Assembly: GCA_001464195.1 (NCBI GenBank) | Contig: LNEY01000002.1 | Span: 37,392 to 101,391 of the forward strand | Source of the DNA: Burkholderiales bacterium Ga0077547 | GTDB lineage: Bacteria; Pseudomonadota; Gammaproteobacteria; Burkholderiales; Burkholderiaceae_C | Length of the DNA: 64,000 nt | Direction: 5' to 3' | Shown here: positions 1-8,996 of the stretch, one piece after another | How positions within the stretch are numbered: the first letter of the stretch is position 1 | Layout of the letters: every line of letters starts with the position of its first letter | Program-made: the position numbers and the translations under genes | Notes under the pieces: model-generated | The model's input: only the letters and a program-made list of their open reading frames with translations | Database searches by the model: none | Told to the model about the DNA's origin: nothing

Positions 1-36
1 GGCACAGTTGGCTGACTTTCTGGACACCACTGCAGC

Positions 37-67
37 TTGAAACCACGCCAATCGGTCAAAATAGAAT
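37..67 (+). promoter_or_regulatory. possible sigma70-type promoter upstream of the acyl-AMP ligase operon
   Basis: TTGAAA at 37-42 and TAGAAT at 62-67 each match the sigma70 boxes at five of six positions, but the 19-base spacer is long. Downstream lie two small palindromes, GCAGTCAACTGC at 71-82 and CAACATGTTG at 109-118, which could bind a regulator. The first 252 bases hold no other gene that I can support. Confidence 0.28.
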
Positions 68-252
68 GTTGCAGTCAACTGCAGCGTGGCCTGAATTGGC
101 GTTTTCCGCAACATGTTGTGCCAACCATGACAGTTTGATTGCATCGCAGACGCGCTCAAATTACATTTCCAGCGGCTGAACGCTTGCAGTACGAAAGGGT
201 GAGGGTTGAAAGATTACTTGCGAGGCCAGCATGGCCGTCAGGGGTGTTTCCA

Positions 253-2064
253 GTGAATGCTGCGGCACCTTTCCACGCCAGTGTGACCCCAACCGCGAGC
301 GGCATCGAACTGCGCAGCGCGGACTTTCCGACCCTTGCTGCGGCACTGGACTACGCAGCGGGTGGCGACTCAGGCTTCAACTACTACGATGGCCGCGGTG
401 CGTTGATCGCCACGCTGCCCTACAAGGAACTCCGAGCGCAAGCTCTCGAAATGGCACGCCGCTTGGCGCCTCTGGGCCGAGGCGCTCGCCTTGCGCTCGT
501 CGCCCACACCCACCCCGACTTTGCGGTCATGTTTTACGCGTGCCAGTACGCGGGGTTGGTGCCTGTGCCACTGCCCGCGGCGGTGCATCTTGGTGGGCGG
601 GAAGCTTACATCCGCCACCTGCGTCAGTTGGTGCGGGACTGCCGAGCCGTGGCAGCGTTTGCACCTCCGGAGTTTGTTGGCTTCCTGCGCGAGGCCAGCG
701 AAGGTTTGTCGCTGACGCTGGTCGGAACAGCGCAAGATTTCTCAGCCCTGCCAGCACTGGACACGACACCACGGCCGCCAGAGCCCAGTGAACTGGCCTA
801 CCTGCAGTACACCTCAGGGAGCACCCGCTTCCCCCGCGGCACGATGATCACCCAGTCGGCGGTCATGGCCAACCTGAGCGCGATCTTCAATCACGGCTTC
901 CAGTTGACATCGGCAGATCGCTTTTGCTCTTGGTTGCCCTACTACCACGACATGGGTCTGGTCGGCATCGTGCTCGGCTGCGTCGCCACCCAGCGCTCGG
1001 TCGATTACCTTCCTACGCGAGATTTCGCGATGCGGCCGCGGCTGTGGCTGAAGCTGATGTCGCTGAACCGTTGCACGATCTCGTTCAGCCCGCCGTTTGG
1101 GTACACCTTGTGCGCACGGCGCTTGCGGCCCTCTGACACTGAGGCGCTGGATCTGTCGGCATGGCGAGTGGCCGGCGTCGGCGCTGAGATGATTCATCCC
1201 GAAACCCTGCACGAGTTTGCCGCGGTGCTGGCCTCTGCGGGCTTCAATGAAAAGTCTTTTCTGCCGTGCTACGGGATGGCCGAATGCTCGCTGGCAGTCA
1301 GCTTTGCGCCGCTTGAAGTCGGCGCCCACAGTGATGTGGTGGATATCGATCGGCTCGCGCATCACGGCGAGGCCATTCCGGTGGGTCCCGGTGAAACGGG
1401 CATCAAGGGCAAGGCCTTCATCAATTGCGGCAAGCCGCTACCAGGCTACGAGATGGAGATTCGCGATGAGCGCGGCCGGCCGCTGCCGGAACGTCGTTGC
1501 GGCCGCATCCACCTGCGCGGCGCCAGTTTGATGTCGGGCTACTTCGGCAACGCCGACGCATCGCGCGAAGTGCTCTCTGCCGATGGCTGGCTGGACACTG
1601 GTGACATCGGCTACCAGGCCGATGGTTCGCTGTACATCACGGGTCGAGCCAAGGACCTGATGATCATCAAGGGCCGCAACATCTGGCCACAGGATCTGGA
1701 GCACCTCGCCGAGCAGGAGCCAGAAGTTCGGCCCACCGACGCGTCCGCGTTTTCGATCACTGACGACGAAGGCGGTGAATCAGCCGTGCTGGTCGTGCAG
1801 TGCCGGGAAGCCGATCCGCGCAAACTGGCCAGCTTGGCCGAACGGATTCAGCAGGCCATTCATGCCGAGTTCGGCATTCACTGCGTGATTGAATTGGTGC
1901 CTCCGCACACCTTGCCTCGGACGTCGTCGGGCAAGCTGTCACGCAGCACGGCCCGCAAGGAGTTCATCGAACGGCGTGGCGCCGAGGAGCCATCCGAGTC
2001 TCGTGGGCGATTCGTCGGTCATCCCAAGCGCGTGCCGGCCGAAATCGAGAGCGCGGCGTCGTGA
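253..2064 (+). CDS. fatty acyl-AMP ligase (acyl-ACP synthetase type)
   Basis: Adenylate-forming enzyme of the ANL superfamily, 603 residues from the GTG at 253. It should activate a fatty acid as the acyl-adenylate and pass it to a carrier-protein thiol. The AMP-binding loop YTSGSTRFPRG is at about residues 186-196, GMAECS follows in the middle, GRAKDLMIIKGRN begins near 464, and the C-terminal catalytic lysine is in SSGK (K561). The reading frame stays open up to a TTG at 139, but family length and an AGGGG about eight bases upstream favour 253. The stop overlaps the start of an acyl carrier protein gene. A free-standing ligase coupled to its own carrier fits the FAAL class better than a CoA ligase. 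The acyl chain length cannot be read from sequence. Confidence 0.85.
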   Translation: MNAAAPFHASVTPTASGIELRSADFPTLAAALDYAAGGDSGFNYYDGRGALIATLPYKELRAQALEMARRLAPLGRGARLALVAHTHPDFAVMFYACQYAGLVPVPLPAAVHLGGREAYIRHLRQLVRDCRAVAAFAPPEFVGFLREASEGLSLTLVGTAQDFSALPALDTTPRPPEPSELAYLQYTSGSTRFPRGTMITQSAVMANLSAIFNHGFQLTSADRFCSWLPYYHDMGLVGIVLGCVATQRSVDYLPTRDFAMRPRLWLKLMSLNRCTISFSPPFGYTLCARRLRPSDTEALDLSAWRVAGVGAEMIHPETLHEFAAVLASAGFNEKSFLPCYGMAECSLAVSFAPLEVGAHSDVVDIDRLAHHGEAIPVGPGETGIKGKAFINCGKPLPGYEMEIRDERGRPLPERRCGRIHLRGASLMSGYFGNADASREVLSADGWLDTGDIGYQADGSLYITGRAKDLMIIKGRNIWPQDLEHLAEQEPEVRPTDASAFSITDDEGGESAVLVVQCREADPRKLASLAERIQQAIHAEFGIHCVIELVPPHTLPRTSSGKLSRSTARKEFIERRGAEEPSESRGRFVGHPKRVPAEIESAAS

Positions 2065-2354
2065 GCTTGTTGTCCAGCCCTGCCGTGGAACCCTCCTCCT
2101 TGAGCGAAGCAACGGCATCCGTCGAATCGACCATTCGTGAAGCTCTGAGTGTGATCCGCCCCGGCGCGGCCCGCATTCGAGGCGACGCAGACCTGGCTCA
2201 GGAAGCCGACCTCGATTCCGCTGAAGTCATGGATCTGGTCATGGAAATCGAAGACCGCCTCGACCTGTCGATCCCGGTGGAAACCATGGCACAGGCGCGC
2301 ACCATCGATGAGCTCTGTGCTGGCATCGTCCAACTCAAGCATGGGGCTGTGTGA
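2061..2354 (+). CDS. acyl carrier protein
   Basis: Dedicated acyl carrier protein of 97 residues. The phosphopantetheine attachment motif is DLDSAEVMDL, with Ser53 as the predicted attachment serine, followed by the acidic recognition helix EIEDRLDL. The first 20 or so residues form a Ser/Ala-rich extension not present in housekeeping AcpP. It starts with GTG in a GTGA overlap with the ligase stop, and its own stop overlaps the next gene's GTG, so all three genes are translationally coupled. The likely role is to accept the acyl group from the ligase and present it to the downstream synthase. The alternative is a general carrier, which the operon layout makes unlikely. Confidence 0.88.
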   Translation: MSLLSSPAVEPSSLSEATASVESTIREALSVIRPGAARIRGDADLAQEADLDSAEVMDLVMEIEDRLDLSIPVETMAQARTIDELCAGIVQLKHGAV

Positions 2355-3556
2355 GCCTGCTCGATAAATTCGCTGTCCAGCGCGGCCTGGCGGCCAGTCT
2401 GGCCGAAAACAGCCGTGTGGCTCCGATCGCCACGCCGATGGACGAGGTGCACTCGGCCACCTCCGCCACGATCAATGGTCGTCGCGTGATCCTTGCTGGC
2501 ACCAACAATTACCTCGGCCTGACCTACGACGCCGACTGTCGCGCGGCAGCGATCTCGGCCATCGAATCCCTGGGGACGGGCACCACCGGCTCGCGCATGG
2601 CCAGCGGCAACTATGCCGGCCACCGGGCACTGGAGCATTCGCTCGCAAGCGCATTCGGCTGGCCCGCTGCCATCGTCTTCTCCACCGGCTACCAAGCCAA
2701 TCTCGGCACCTTGTCGGCCCTGGCAGGTGAAGGCGATACCCTGCTCGTGGATGCCGACAGCCATGCGAGCATTCACGACGGCTGCCGACTCAGCCATGCG
2801 ACAACGATCCGTTTTCGCCACAACGATCCAGAGAACCTCGATCGACGGCTGGAGCGCCTGGGCGAGGCAGCCAGCCGCACGCTGATCGTCGTCGAAAGTC
2901 TCTACAGCACGCTCGGCGACCGCGCACCCTTGCGCGAGATCGTCGAGATCAAGAAGCGCCACGGAGCCTGGCTGCTGGTTGATGAAGCCCATTCGTTTGG
3001 CGTGTTCGGCCCGCGTGGCTTGGGTCTGTGCGAAGCCGAGGATCTGCTGGGCGATGTCGACTTCATTGTCGGCACCTTCTCAAAGAGCCTGGGCGGCGTT
3101 GGCGGCTTCTGTCTTGGCCGTCATGCCGAGGTGGAATTCATGCGCATGGTCAGCCGACCGTACATCTTCACCGCGTCACCGCCCCCACCCGTGATCGCCG
3201 CAACCCATCAGGCCCTGCGCAAGGTGTTGCAGGGACATGATTTGCGCGCACGTCTGTGGCGCCATGCGGAACGCGTGTACGGTGAATTGAGCAAGATGGG
3301 CTACCGACTCGGCACGGCATCTCCGGGCCCGGTGGCCGCGATCGTCTTCGACACGCGCGACGCAGCGCTGGCCTTGTGGCAAAGCTTGCTCGACGCGGGC
3401 ATCTACACCAACCTGATGATCCCGCCGGCTACACCGTCTGGCCTGAGCCTCGTGCGCATCAGCCTGAGCGCTGCGCAAAGCGACGACGACATCACGCAGA
3501 TCATTGCCGCGCTCGCGGCGCATGCGCTGCGAGCCCGTCCTCCGCTCGCCGCCTGA
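2351..3556 (+). CDS. alpha-oxoamine synthase, serine palmitoyltransferase-like
   Basis: PLP-dependent fold-type I enzyme, 401 residues, of the alpha-oxoamine synthase family (SPT, KBL, AONS, ALAS). These enzymes condense an amino acid with an acyl thioester and release CO2. The PLP lysine is K245 in GTFSKSLGG, which resembles SPT (GTFSKS) more than BioF or KBL (GTLGKA). H138 in DSHASIHDG should stack on the cofactor, and DEAHSFG is at 211-217. Its position after an acyl-AMP ligase and a carrier protein suggests it uses acyl-ACP. A 3-ketosphinganine-type or other long-chain aminoketone product is plausible. No ceramide-stage gene follows in this window, so the final product is unknown. Confidence 0.85.
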   Translation: MSLLDKFAVQRGLAASLAENSRVAPIATPMDEVHSATSATINGRRVILAGTNNYLGLTYDADCRAAAISAIESLGTGTTGSRMASGNYAGHRALEHSLASAFGWPAAIVFSTGYQANLGTLSALAGEGDTLLVDADSHASIHDGCRLSHATTIRFRHNDPENLDRRLERLGEAASRTLIVVESLYSTLGDRAPLREIVEIKKRHGAWLLVDEAHSFGVFGPRGLGLCEAEDLLGDVDFIVGTFSKSLGGVGGFCLGRHAEVEFMRMVSRPYIFTASPPPPVIAATHQALRKVLQGHDLRARLWRHAERVYGELSKMGYRLGTASPGPVAAIVFDTRDAALALWQSLLDAGIYTNLMIPPATPSGLSLVRISLSAAQSDDDITQIIAALAAHALRARPPLAA

Positions 3557-3651
3557 TCGCTCGTCAACCGCCCAGCCGCGTTTCGACACGCGCTGGCCCG
3601 GGCCGACCGGTTTGGGTGCTGGTCCGCAGTTCCCCCTAGGAACCTTCTGTT

Positions 3652-3670
3652 TGGCTGGAGAATCCAGCCA
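3652..3670 (+). terminator. hairpin between the lipid operon and the MoxR operon
   Basis: TGGCTGGA and TCCAGCCA form a perfect 8-bp stem with a GAA loop, 96-114 bases past the synthase stop. No T-run follows, so it may be a weak or Rho-assisted end, or simply a structured leader of the MoxR transcript. Confidence 0.25.
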
Positions 3671-3734
3671 TCAGCACGCCACCTGAAGAAGCGACAGCGT
3701 CTTCGCCTGAGCACTTTCCAGCCGGACGCCCACC

Positions 3735-4718
3735 ATGACCTCGCCTTCTGTCGCCAGCACGCATCAAGCCTTTGACAGACTGCGCAGTTACCTTGAGGGC
3801 CAGGTCCTGGGTCAGCCCGCGCTGGTCGAGCGCCTGTTGGTGGCGCTACTCGCCGATGGCCACCTGCTGGTGGAGGGCCCACCCGGCCTCGCCAAGACGC
3901 GTGCGGTGAAGGCCATGGCTCATGCGGTCGAATGCGATTTTCAGCGGGTGCAGTTCACGCCCGACATGCTGCCGGCCGACCTCACCGGTTCTGACATTTA
4001 CCGGCCCGAGGAAGGCAGCTTCCGCTTTCAGCGTGGCCCGCTGTTCCACAACCTGATCCTCGCCGACGAGATCAATCGTGCGCCGGCCAAGGTGCAGTCG
4101 GCACTGCTTGAAGCGATGGCCGAGCGGCAGATCACCGTGGGCGTGACCACCTATCAACTGCCGCACCTGTTCATGGTGATGGCGACCCAGAACCCGATCG
4201 AGCAAGAAGGCACCTACCCCCTGCCCGAAGCCCAGCTTGACCGTTTCATGCTGCACACCCGCGTCGACTACCCCGACCGCGCGACCACCCGATTGATCAT
4301 GGCGCTGGCCCGTCAGGAAGCGGTGTCTGAGGTCGAGATGCCGCCGCCGCCTCACAAACTGCCACAGGCCGATGTGTTTGCCGCGCGGCACGAGGTGCTG
4401 GCGCTGACCCTGGCCGATTCGGTGGCCGACTACATCGCCGCGTTGGTCGATGCGACCCGCCACCCGGCCCCCTACAGCGCGCTGTTGGCTGGCTGGTTGC
4501 GTTGGGGCGCGAGCCCGCGGGCCGCCATCGCCATCGAACGCGGCGCACGTGCCCTGGCCTGGCTGGATGGTCGCGATTACGTGAGCCCGGAAGACGTGCA
4601 GGCGATCGCCCCCGATGCCCTGCGCCATCGGCTGCTGCTCGACTACAGCGCGCAGGCCGCACGGGTCACCGCGCAGGACTGCGTCGTCGAGCTGCTGCGC
4701 ACAGTCCCGGCCCCCTGA
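3735..4718 (+). CDS. MoxR-family AAA+ ATPase
   Basis: 327 residues, the normal size for MoxR AAA+ ATPases, which act as chaperone-like partners of VWA proteins. Walker A is GPPGLAKT (about 48-55) and Walker B is LILADEIN with D111/E112; sensor-1 MATQNP and an arginine-finger region follow. It opens a seven-gene cluster, all on the plus strand, with gaps of 13 bases or overlaps: DUF58, DUF4381, two VWA proteins, a TPR protein and BatD. In other bacteria such clusters support envelope stress tolerance and assembly or activation of periplasmic or membrane complexes; the client here is unknown. Confidence 0.92.
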   Translation: MTSPSVASTHQAFDRLRSYLEGQVLGQPALVERLLVALLADGHLLVEGPPGLAKTRAVKAMAHAVECDFQRVQFTPDMLPADLTGSDIYRPEEGSFRFQRGPLFHNLILADEINRAPAKVQSALLEAMAERQITVGVTTYQLPHLFMVMATQNPIEQEGTYPLPEAQLDRFMLHTRVDYPDRATTRLIMALARQEAVSEVEMPPPPHKLPQADVFAARHEVLALTLADSVADYIAALVDATRHPAPYSALLAGWLRWGASPRAAIAIERGARALAWLDGRDYVSPEDVQAIAPDALRHRLLLDYSAQAARVTAQDCVVELLRTVPAP

Positions 4719-4731
4719 CCCCGGGCCGGTG

Positions 4732-5628
4732 ATGGGACTGCTGCCGGACCTCGACGAACTGGTTGCGCTGCGTGGCGCCGCGCACGGGCTGGAGATGCAC
4801 CTGCGCCATCCGGCGGCGGCGCAGTTGCAGGGTGGACACCGCAGTGCCCACCGCGGCCGCGGTCTCGAATTCGACGAAGTGCGTGCCTATGCCCAGGGCG
4901 ACGACGCTCGTACCATCGACTGGCGCGTCACGGCCCGGCGCGGCCGGCCTCACACCAAGCTGTTCCGCGAGGAGCGCGAGCGCGTGGTGTGGCTCCTCGC
5001 GGATCTGCATCCTGGCCTGTATTTCGGCAGCCGCCAGCAGCTCAAATCAGCCTTGTTGTTGCGCGCGGCCGCCTGGCTGGCCTGGGTCACCATCAGCGCC
5101 GGCGATCGCTTGGGAGCCGTCCTGACCCAAGGCGCTGCGTCGCCGCAGCTGTTGCCGCCACGCTCGCGTGATATCGGCGCGCTGGCCACGCTGCAGGCGC
5201 TGGTACAGAGCCAACCCCAGGCGCCGGGCATGCCCGCGGCCGACGGGCTGGCGGTGGCGCTCAGCACCTTGCGACCGCTGCTTCGTTCGGGCAGCACGGT
5301 GTTCGTGCTCAGCGACTTCTGCACACTCGACGCGGCCGCTGAAACCGCGCTGTTGACCATCGGCTTGCGCGCCGAATGTCGGTTGCTCTGGCTCACGGAT
5401 CCGCTGGAGCGTGATGGCCTGCCCGACGGTGCTTTTCGCGTCGGACTGCCTGGCCAAAGCTGGTCGATCGACGGTGCCAGCAGCCGATCCGCCTGGGTGG
5501 CCGCCTGGGCCCAACGCGAGCAGCGCCTCGCCGACCTCAGCCGCAACCACCGGCTGCCCTTGCTGCGGCTCGACACCGCTGGCGATCTGGCGCAAGCGCT
5601 GCCGCGCTTCATCAGCGAGTCGCGATGA
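4732..5628 (+). CDS. DUF58 domain protein
   Basis: 298 residues from the ATG at 4732, 13 bases after the MoxR stop. The diagnostic DUF58 stretch GLEFDEVRAYAQGDDARTID leads into WRVTARRG near residues 45-72, followed by the FREER segment. The second half has a VWA-like fold with VFVLSDFCTL. DUF58 proteins always travel with MoxR and are thought to be part of the ATPase-VWA machinery. The frame is open to 4615 but that region overlaps moxR and codes poorly. The stop shares four bases with the next ATG. Confidence 0.88.
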   Translation: MGLLPDLDELVALRGAAHGLEMHLRHPAAAQLQGGHRSAHRGRGLEFDEVRAYAQGDDARTIDWRVTARRGRPHTKLFREERERVVWLLADLHPGLYFGSRQQLKSALLLRAAAWLAWVTISAGDRLGAVLTQGAASPQLLPPRSRDIGALATLQALVQSQPQAPGMPAADGLAVALSTLRPLLRSGSTVFVLSDFCTLDAAAETALLTIGLRAECRLLWLTDPLERDGLPDGAFRVGLPGQSWSIDGASSRSAWVAAWAQREQRLADLSRNHRLPLLRLDTAGDLAQALPRFISESR

Positions 5629-6134
5629 ACACCGCCTTGCTGGCGCAGCTGGCCCCCGATCGTGCACCGCCGCCGCTGGGCTGGTGGCCGCTCGCGCCGG
5701 GGTGGTGGGGCCTGATGGCCTTGTTGCTGCTGGCCCTCGCGCTGGCCGCGTGGCTGCGCAAGAGAGCGCGGCAGCCCTCGGTCAAACGTTGGCAGCGCGC
5801 GGCCCTGCGCGAACTGGCGCAACTGCAGGCGATGTCCACCCAAGCGGGCAGCGTCGATGCCGACCTCGCCCGCGGCGTGCAGCAGTTGCTGCGCCGCTAT
5901 GCCATGGCCCGATACGGACGCGACGCCGTGGCCACGCTCAGCGGCGACGCCTGGCTGGCCTTCGTCGTGCGCCATGGCGGGCGCGACTGGGCTGGTGAGA
6001 GTGGTCAGGCGCTGCTGCGCTGCGCCTACGGCAGCGCAGCCACCTCGACGAGTCAGCCGGCCTCAGCCGCCGATCGTGCGCGCTGGCTCAGTGGCGCTCG
6101 CACCTTCATCATGTGCAAGAAGGTGGGCCCGTGA
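5625..6134 (+). CDS. DUF4381 membrane protein
   Basis: 169 residues. The N-terminal LAPDRAPPPLGWWPLAPGWW is typical of DUF4381, followed by one membrane helix at about 30-47 and a basic cytoplasmic domain with FVVRHGGRDW. This family occurs in MoxR/Bat operons between DUF58 and the VWA genes, exactly as here. It starts in an ATGA overlap with DUF58. The molecular role is not established; a membrane anchor or adaptor for the VWA proteins is an inference. Confidence 0.82.
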   Translation: MNTALLAQLAPDRAPPPLGWWPLAPGWWGLMALLLLALALAAWLRKRARQPSVKRWQRAALRELAQLQAMSTQAGSVDADLARGVQQLLRRYAMARYGRDAVATLSGDAWLAFVVRHGGRDWAGESGQALLRCAYGSAATSTSQPASAADRARWLSGARTFIMCKKVGP

Positions 6135-7087
6135 TCCACTTCGAATGGCCGTGGATGCTGCTGGCCGCGCCACTGCCGTGGCTGTTCGCGCGCTGGCTGC
6201 CTCCGGCTCGACCGCTCGGCGCCGCGTTGTTCCTGCCCTTTGCGGCACAGGTCGGGCCTCGCCTGGCGCCGGCGACACCCCGCGCACCGCGCTGGCGGCT
6301 GCTGTTGTTCATGCTGGTCTGGGCGCTGATGTTGCTGGCCGCTGCTCGGCCGCAATGGCTGGGTGAGCCGCAGCCGGTGGAGACGACCGGGCGTCGCCTG
6401 CTGCTGGCCGTCGACACCTCGGGCTCGATGGCGGCACAAGACATGGCCGGGCGCATGAGCCGGCTGCAGGTTGTGAAAGCGGTGGCGGGTGACTTCATTC
6501 GGCGCCGCCACGGTGACCAGGTCGGGCTGATCATGTTCGGCACCCGGCCCTACCTACAGGCCCCGCTGAGCACCGATCTCGACACCATCGGCCAATTCCT
6601 GGAAGAAGCGTCGATCGGCATGGCGGGCCCGGCCACGGCACTGGGCGACGCCATCGGGCTCGCGTTGAAGCGTCTGCAGGCCGAGCGCAACGCAGAGGGC
6701 GCCGCACCGGACGCCCAGCGCGAGACGGTGCTGGTGCTGCTGACCGACGGCAGCAGCAATGCGGGCGAGATGCCCCCGCTGCCTGCCGCGCGGCTGGCCG
6801 CTGCGCAGCGGCTGCGCATCTACACGATCGGCGTGGGCAGTGAGGAGGACAGCGACCTCGACGAAGACACCTTGAAAGCCATCGCCAACGATACCGGTGG
6901 CGCCTACTTTCGCGCGACCGATGCGGCCGCATTGCAGCAGGCCTACGCGCTCATGGACCAGCTCGAACCGGCTGCCGCGCAGGACCGGTGGGTGCGACCC
7001 AGCGACGAGTGGTTCGCGTGGCCACTGGCGCTGGCCTTGCTGCTGAGCGTGCCAACGGTGACTCTGCGGGAGCCACGATGGCGCTGA
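6131..7087 (+). CDS. VWA domain membrane protein (BatA-like)
   Basis: 318 residues from the GTG at 6131, which overlaps the previous stop by four bases and sits seven bases after AAGAAGG. The alternative ATG at 6113 would lie upstream of that ribosome binding site. The layout is BatA-like: two N-terminal helices (about residues 7-25 and 56-75), a VWA domain with the metal-ion (MIDAS) motif DTSGS at 95-99 and TDG further on, and a C-terminal helix around residues 295-312. It should present a periplasmic or cytoplasmic VWA face that works with the MoxR ATPase. Confidence 0.88.
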   Translation: MIHFEWPWMLLAAPLPWLFARWLPPARPLGAALFLPFAAQVGPRLAPATPRAPRWRLLLFMLVWALMLLAAARPQWLGEPQPVETTGRRLLLAVDTSGSMAAQDMAGRMSRLQVVKAVAGDFIRRRHGDQVGLIMFGTRPYLQAPLSTDLDTIGQFLEEASIGMAGPATALGDAIGLALKRLQAERNAEGAAPDAQRETVLVLLTDGSSNAGEMPPLPAARLAAAQRLRIYTIGVGSEEDSDLDEDTLKAIANDTGGAYFRATDAAALQQAYALMDQLEPAAAQDRWVRPSDEWFAWPLALALLLSVPTVTLREPRWR

Positions 7088-8121
7088 TCAGTGAATGGCA
7101 AGCCGCACTGGCCCGCTTCCACTTCGAGCGTCCCTGGTGGCTGCTCGCGGTGCCGCTGCTGCTCGCGCTGACCGCCTGGTTGGCGCGGCGCAGTGCGTCG
7201 GGTGGTGGCTGGGCCACGCTGGTGGATGCGCCGCTGCTGGACGCGCTGCGCCTGCCCGAGCCCCAAACGGCCAGCCGGGCCTCACCCTGGCCCTGGTTGG
7301 CGTTGGCCTGGACGCTGGCAGTGCTGGCACTGGCCGGCCCCACCTGGCAACGCGAGCCCGCCGCTGCGAATTCCATCCCCGATGGCTGGGTGCTGGTGCT
7401 CGACCTGTCGCCCTCGATGCTGGCGCCCGATGCTGCGCCGAACCGCGTCAGCCGGGCCCGCTATGCCATCGAAGACGTGCTGCGCGCAGCCCAGGGCGCG
7501 CGCATCGGTCTGGTGGTGTTCAGTGCCGAGCCCTACACCGTGACGCCGCTGACCGACGACGTCGCGACGGTGCGTGGTCTGACTGGTCCGCTGTCACCCG
7601 ACTTGATGCCCAGCAGCGGCAACAAGCTCGGCCCGGCATTGGCGATGGCTCAGCAGCTGCTGGAACGGTCGACGACGCAGGGCGGCCACGTGGTGGTGCT
7701 GACCGACGGCTACGCCGATCCGGATCAGGCGAGCGCCGCCGCCGAGTCCTTGCGTGAGCGCAGCACCACGGTCGATGTGCTGGCCATTGGCGGCGCAGGC
7801 TCAACAGCCAGTGGCGGATCGAGCCCTTCCGCAAGCCCTGCCCTGCCCCTCCCTGCCGACGGCAACGCAGCGGCAGCGGGCCTCGCAACGGCCGAGCCGG
7901 TGGACCGCGCGCTGCTTCAGCAACTGGCCCGCGCAGGCGGAGGCCGCGTCTTCGAGCTCACCGAGATACCCGCGCTGCTGACGCAATTGCAGACGAAGGT
8001 CCCTCGCAGCGCCACTGCATTGAGCGACGTGGAAGCAGAGCGCTGGCGCGATGCGGGCGTCTGGCTGCTGCCGCCGTTGCTGCTGCTGGTGGCTGGGCTG
8101 GCGCGAAGGGGGTGGTGGTGA
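7078..8121 (+). CDS. second VWA domain membrane protein (BatB-like)
   Basis: 347 residues from the ATG at 7078, overlapping the first VWA gene by ten bases. Helices lie near residues 20-38 and 65-85; the VWA MIDAS is DLSPS at 109-113, with TDG later, and a last helix is near the C-terminus. A Ser/Gly/Ala/Pro-rich loop lies at about 240-265. It pairs with the previous gene as in BatA/BatB systems. The frame is open to 6988 but that part codes inside the first VWA gene. Confidence 0.87.
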   Translation: MALISEWQAALARFHFERPWWLLAVPLLLALTAWLARRSASGGGWATLVDAPLLDALRLPEPQTASRASPWPWLALAWTLAVLALAGPTWQREPAAANSIPDGWVLVLDLSPSMLAPDAAPNRVSRARYAIEDVLRAAQGARIGLVVFSAEPYTVTPLTDDVATVRGLTGPLSPDLMPSSGNKLGPALAMAQQLLERSTTQGGHVVVLTDGYADPDQASAAAESLRERSTTVDVLAIGGAGSTASGGSSPSASPALPLPADGNAAAAGLATAEPVDRALLQQLARAGGGRVFELTEIPALLTQLQTKVPRSATALSDVEAERWRDAGVWLLPPLLLLVAGLARRGWW

Positions 8122-8996
8122 AAGCGCGCTGGTGCGTCGCCCTGCTCCTGCTCTGCGCGACCGCAGCGCAGGCGGAGGGCGGCTGGGACTCCCTGTGGCG
8201 CACACCCGACCAGCGCGGCGAGGCCGAGCTGCGTGCCGGCCGCGCTGCGATCGCGGCGCAAACTTACATCGACCCTCGCCGCAAGGCCTGGGCGCAGCTG
8301 AAAGCCGGCGATGCCCGCGCGGCAGCCAACAGCTATGGCCGCCTCGACGCGCCCGAGGCCCCCTACAACCGCGGCAACGCGCTGGTGCGCGCCGGCGCCC
8401 TGCAGCAGGCCCTGCAGGCCTACGATGAAGCGCTGGCCCAGAACCCCAACGACCGCGACGCGCAGCACAACCGCGACCTGGTCGCCAAGGCATTGCAGCC
8501 CCAGCAGCAACCTTCTTCACAGCAGGGGCGGACGGCATCGAACACCGCCGGCGGCGCCGGTGCCCAGCCCACACCCCAACCGGCGTCGGGCCCGCTCGGC
8601 CAGGCGCCACAGGGCTCACCCATGCCCGATGCCGCCGGGGGTCAAGCAGCGCCGCAGCCCCAACCGGGCCAGGCCAGCGGCCCGGGTCAGGCCGCGCCGA
8701 ATGGCGGCGTCGGGACCAATCCCAATGCGCTAGGCGGCGCCGAGGGCAAAGAAACGGGCGCAGACGGCCGCATCGACCCCGGCAGCCCGGACACCGCCGC
8801 ACAAGCCGAACGCGATGTGCTGGGTGCGACCCGCTCGCGCTCGGGGCTGCGCACCGATCGCAACACGCCGCCACCGCGCACTGAACAGCAATTGGCAGAA
8901 GACCAGTGGCTGCGCCGTCTGCCTGATGATTCCAGTGGCCTGCTGCGGCGCAAGTTCCTCATCCAGCACCTGACCCGCCAGGGAAATGCCCCATGA
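8118..8996 (+). CDS. TPR-containing BatC-like protein
   Basis: About 292 residues from the GTG at 8118, which overlaps the stop of the VWA gene (GTGA) and follows GAAGGGGG. A signal peptide is clear: KARWCVALLLLCATAAQA, with cleavage before EGG. A TPR-like region at about 60-120 contains YNRGNALVRAG and YDEALAQNPND. It is followed by a long Gln/Pro/Gly/Ala-rich linker (about 125-230) and a charged C-terminus. It is the BatC-type partner of the VWA proteins. The upstream GTGs at 8112 and 8115 are alternatives. Confidence 0.82.
   Translation: MKARWCVALLLLCATAAQAEGGWDSLWRTPDQRGEAELRAGRAAIAAQTYIDPRRKAWAQLKAGDARAAANSYGRLDAPEAPYNRGNALVRAGALQQALQAYDEALAQNPNDRDAQHNRDLVAKALQPQQQPSSQQGRTASNTAGGAGAQPTPQPASGPLGQAPQGSPMPDAAGGQAAPQPQPGQASGPGQAAPNGGVGTNPNALGGAEGKETGADGRIDPGSPDTAAQAERDVLGATRSRSGLRTDRNTPPPRTEQQLAEDQWLRRLPDDSSGLLRRKFLIQHLTRQGNAP

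Noticed and set aside
139-252. N-terminal extension of the acyl-AMP ligase from the TTG at 139
   Set aside because: The 38 extra residues are not typical of the family and a better-placed ribosome binding site precedes 253.
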